From positions 1-7,423 of the forward strand of contig CAJZJY010000050.1 in NCBI GenBank assembly GCA_916050055.1: a stretch of DNA of 7,423 bases. Direction: 5' to 3'. The DNA comes from an uncultured Streptococcus sp. (GTDB lineage: Bacteria > Bacillota > Bacilli > Lactobacillales > Aerococcaceae). A program made the position numbers and the translations under genes. The notes under the pieces were generated by a model, which was given only the letters and a program-made list of their open reading frames with translations, was not told where the DNA came from and searched no databases. This document shows, piece by piece, positions 6,334 through 7,423 of the stretch (the first letter of the stretch is position 1; each line of letters starts with the position of its first letter).

Positions 6334-6612
6334 ATGGCTAACAAAGCAGAATTAGTAGATCGCGTTGCTAAAAAAACGCAATTAACAAAGAAAGATGTTT
6401 CAGCAACAGTTGAAGCGTTATTCGAAACAATTCAAGAAGCTTTAAAAGCAGGTGAAAAAGTTCAAGTTATCGGATTTGGTAACTTCGAAGTTCGCGAACG
6501 CGCTGCTCGTAAAGGACGTAACCCTCAAACAGGTAAAGAAATCAAAATCAAAGCTTCTAAAGTTCCAGCATTCAAAGCTGGTAAAGCTCTTAAAGATGCA
6601 GTTAAAAAATAA
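6334..6612 (+). CDS. hup: DNA-binding protein HU
   Basis: 92 residues, full length for a homodimeric HU, the small basic nucleoid protein that bends DNA and supports replication, repair and chromosome compaction (family knowledge). The N-terminus [20 protein letters not shown] forms the helical dimer core; the HU/IHF signature [21 protein letters not shown] lies at 47-67. Its beta-arm includes Pro64, the residue that wedges between base pairs in HU and IHF complexes. The C-terminal [17 protein letters not shown] is typical. HU rather than IHF is inferred from the Firmicutes-type context, where IHF is absent, and from the sequence. It has its own near-consensus promoter, a 5' hairpin and an extended SD, all pointing to high expression. 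The stop codon lies inside an AT-rich hairpin, followed by a second, strong terminator. Confidence 0.98.
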   Translation: MANKAELVDRVAKKTQLTKKDVSATVEALFETIQEALKAGEKVQVIGFGNFEVRERAARKGRNPQTGKEIKIKASKVPAFKAGKALKDAVKK

Positions 6613-6630
6613 TTCCAATGAATTATTTTT
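6605..6630 (+). terminator. AT-rich hairpin over the hup stop codon
   Basis: AAAAATAATTC (6605-6615) pairs perfectly with GAATTATTTTT (6620-6630) over loop CAAT, and includes the TAA stop (6610-6612). The T run is part of the right arm. With one G-C pair it is a weak terminator by itself and may instead define a 3' end after decay (inference). Confidence 0.5.
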
Positions 6631-6650
6631 CATAGCATGAAGTTTTAATT

Positions 6651-6693
6651 GGTGTTATATTAGAGTTAACTCTATATAACACCTTCTTTTTTT
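6651..6693 (+). terminator. Main rho-independent terminator after hup
   Basis: Left arm from GGTGTTATAT (6651-6660) with one bulged T pairs through AGAG with CTCTATATAACACC (6670-6683), about 14 pairs closed by TTAA, followed by TTCTTTTTTT (6684-6693). An outer 10-base inverted repeat (6638-6647 and 6698-6707) encloses it. No A run precedes the stem, so it acts on the + strand only. Confidence 0.9.
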
Positions 6694-6752
6694 GGTGTAA
6701 AACTTCAATAGTATACATATTTAAATGCAGTTTATCTGCTAAAGGAGACATT

Positions 6753-7423
6753 ATGACACAAGTAATCGAAGCGATTGAACAAGCCTTACAAGAACGAGAT
6801 ATTGATAAAGTCTATGAACACTACCATCGTTTTTTTGACAATTTTGACCCAGAAAAAGACCTTCAAGAGATGGCAGATTTAGCGACTTATTCTGTATCGA
6901 TTGGTTTCTACGAAGAAGCCAAACGTGCCTTGTTACGACTCACCGAAGTGGAACCAGACGAAGCGATTTGGACGATCTTATTAGCCGAGATCTTAGTAGC
7001 TGAAGGAGAAACAGATCAAGCGTTATCGATTCTGTATGATATTCCTGAAACAGATCCAGACTACCCAAGTGTGTTAGTGGTGCAATCAGAAGCTTACCGA
7101 GAAGAGGGAGATTTCGACTTAGCAGAGAAAAAACTATTAAAGGCGAAAGACTTAGATCCAGATGAAGCGATTATTGATTTTTACCTTGGAACATTATTAT
7201 TTGAAGCAGGAAGTTTTGAACGTAGCGCATTTTTCTTGGACCGTTTCTTAAAACAAAACCCAAGGGAAACTGGGGAAGAAGAACGTGCACAAGAATTGTA
7301 CGTTGAAGCCACTTTAAGAATGGGCGATAAAGAGCCATTAGAGCAATTTATTGGCGAAGAAAGCATCGATGGCCTCTCAAGTGATTTATTGTTCCAGATG
7401 GCCTCATATGAGTCTATTGAGGG
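6753..7423 (+). CDS. Tetratricopeptide-repeat protein, 3' truncated by window edge
   Basis: The frame is open from ATG 6753 to the window end (223 full codons), so the C-terminus is missing. SD AAAGGAGA (6741-6748) precedes the start. Four consecutive 34-residue units are visible at about 37-70, 71-104, 105-138 and 139-172, each with a small residue before an E/D-x-A-type helix turn and most closing in a Pro-Asp/Glu step (VEPDE, TDPDY, LDPDE, QNPRE); this is the TPR helix-turn-helix pattern. No signal peptide or membrane segment is seen, so it is likely a cytoplasmic protein-protein interaction scaffold. Acidic residues dominate. It resembles the TPR protein commonly placed after hup in Lactobacillales and YpiA of Bacillus (recalled, unverified). 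Its partners are unknown. Only a weak promoter candidate (TACATA near 6714) is present between the hup terminator and the gene. Confidence 0.88.
   Translation, partial: MTQVIEAIEQALQERDIDKVYEHYHRFFDNFDPEKDLQEMADLATYSVSIGFYEEAKRALLRLTEVEPDEAIWTILLAEILVAEGETDQALSILYDIPETDPDYPSVLVVQSEAYREEGDFDLAEKKLLKAKDLDPDEAIIDFYLGTLLFEAGSFERSAFFLDRFLKQNPRETGEEERAQELYVEATLRMGDKEPLEQFIGEESIDGLSSDLLFQMASYESIE

Noticed and set aside
6452..6640. Lys/Leu-rich 62-residue open frame overlapping hup
   Set aside because: Out-of-frame reading of hup; it lacks an SD and its low-complexity composition follows from hup codons.
6692..6719. Promoter of the TPR gene (TTGGTG, 16 bases, TACATA)
   Set aside because: Only three of six matches in each box, and the -35 lies in the hup terminator tail; too weak to list as a feature.
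1..7423. Mobile element, CRISPR array, phage or defence island
   Set aside because: No transposase, integrase, spaced repeats, toxin-antitoxin pair or tRNA was found; gene order and composition fit a conserved housekeeping cluster.

Overview
The window is an AT-rich chromosomal stretch from a low-GC Gram-positive bacterium, most likely a non-sporulating member of the Lactobacillales (inference). The grounds are the conserved order helix-turn-helix protein / short RecQ / LysM membrane protein / cmk / four-domain S1 / der / HU / TPR protein, Shine-Dalgarno (SD) sites of the AGGAGG type before every gene, and direct adjacency of der and hup. From memory, Bacillus has sporulation and other genes between those two. 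I cannot name the genus. All genes are on the + strand.

Layout. Bases 2-625 hold the 3' part of a YpbB-like helix-turn-helix gene that overlaps recQ (627-2000). An AT-rich hairpin with a T run covers the recQ stop codon. Two promoter-like sites then lead into a membrane-anchored LysM protein (2136-2711), which ends in a clear terminator. cmk (2783-3448) starts only 16 bases after that terminator. A 131-base gap with a repeat, a possible promoter and a leader hairpin precedes the S1-type gene rpsA (3580-4773), followed by a perfect terminator and then, 30 bases later, der (4857-6170). The der-hup gap (163 bases) carries the best promoter of the window and a hairpin at the predicted mRNA 5' end. 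hup (6334-6612) is followed by two successive hairpins. A TPR protein gene (from 6753) runs off the right edge.

How the genes relate. This is a housekeeping cluster: DNA repair (RecQ with its probable partner YpbB), pyrimidine nucleotide recycling (Cmk), RNA binding and translation (S1), ribosome assembly (Der), nucleoid structure (HU), plus a cell-envelope protein and a TPR scaffold. The most noteworthy non-coding structure is terminators placed immediately before the SD sites of cmk and der without a visible promoter between them, which suggests partial readthrough within a longer transcription unit.

I found no mobile element, CRISPR array, tRNA, rRNA or defence system, and nothing that looks like a wholly new system. 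The findings concern regulatory architecture and a possible RecQ-YpbB partnership. Coordinates, motifs and hairpins were worked out by eye.
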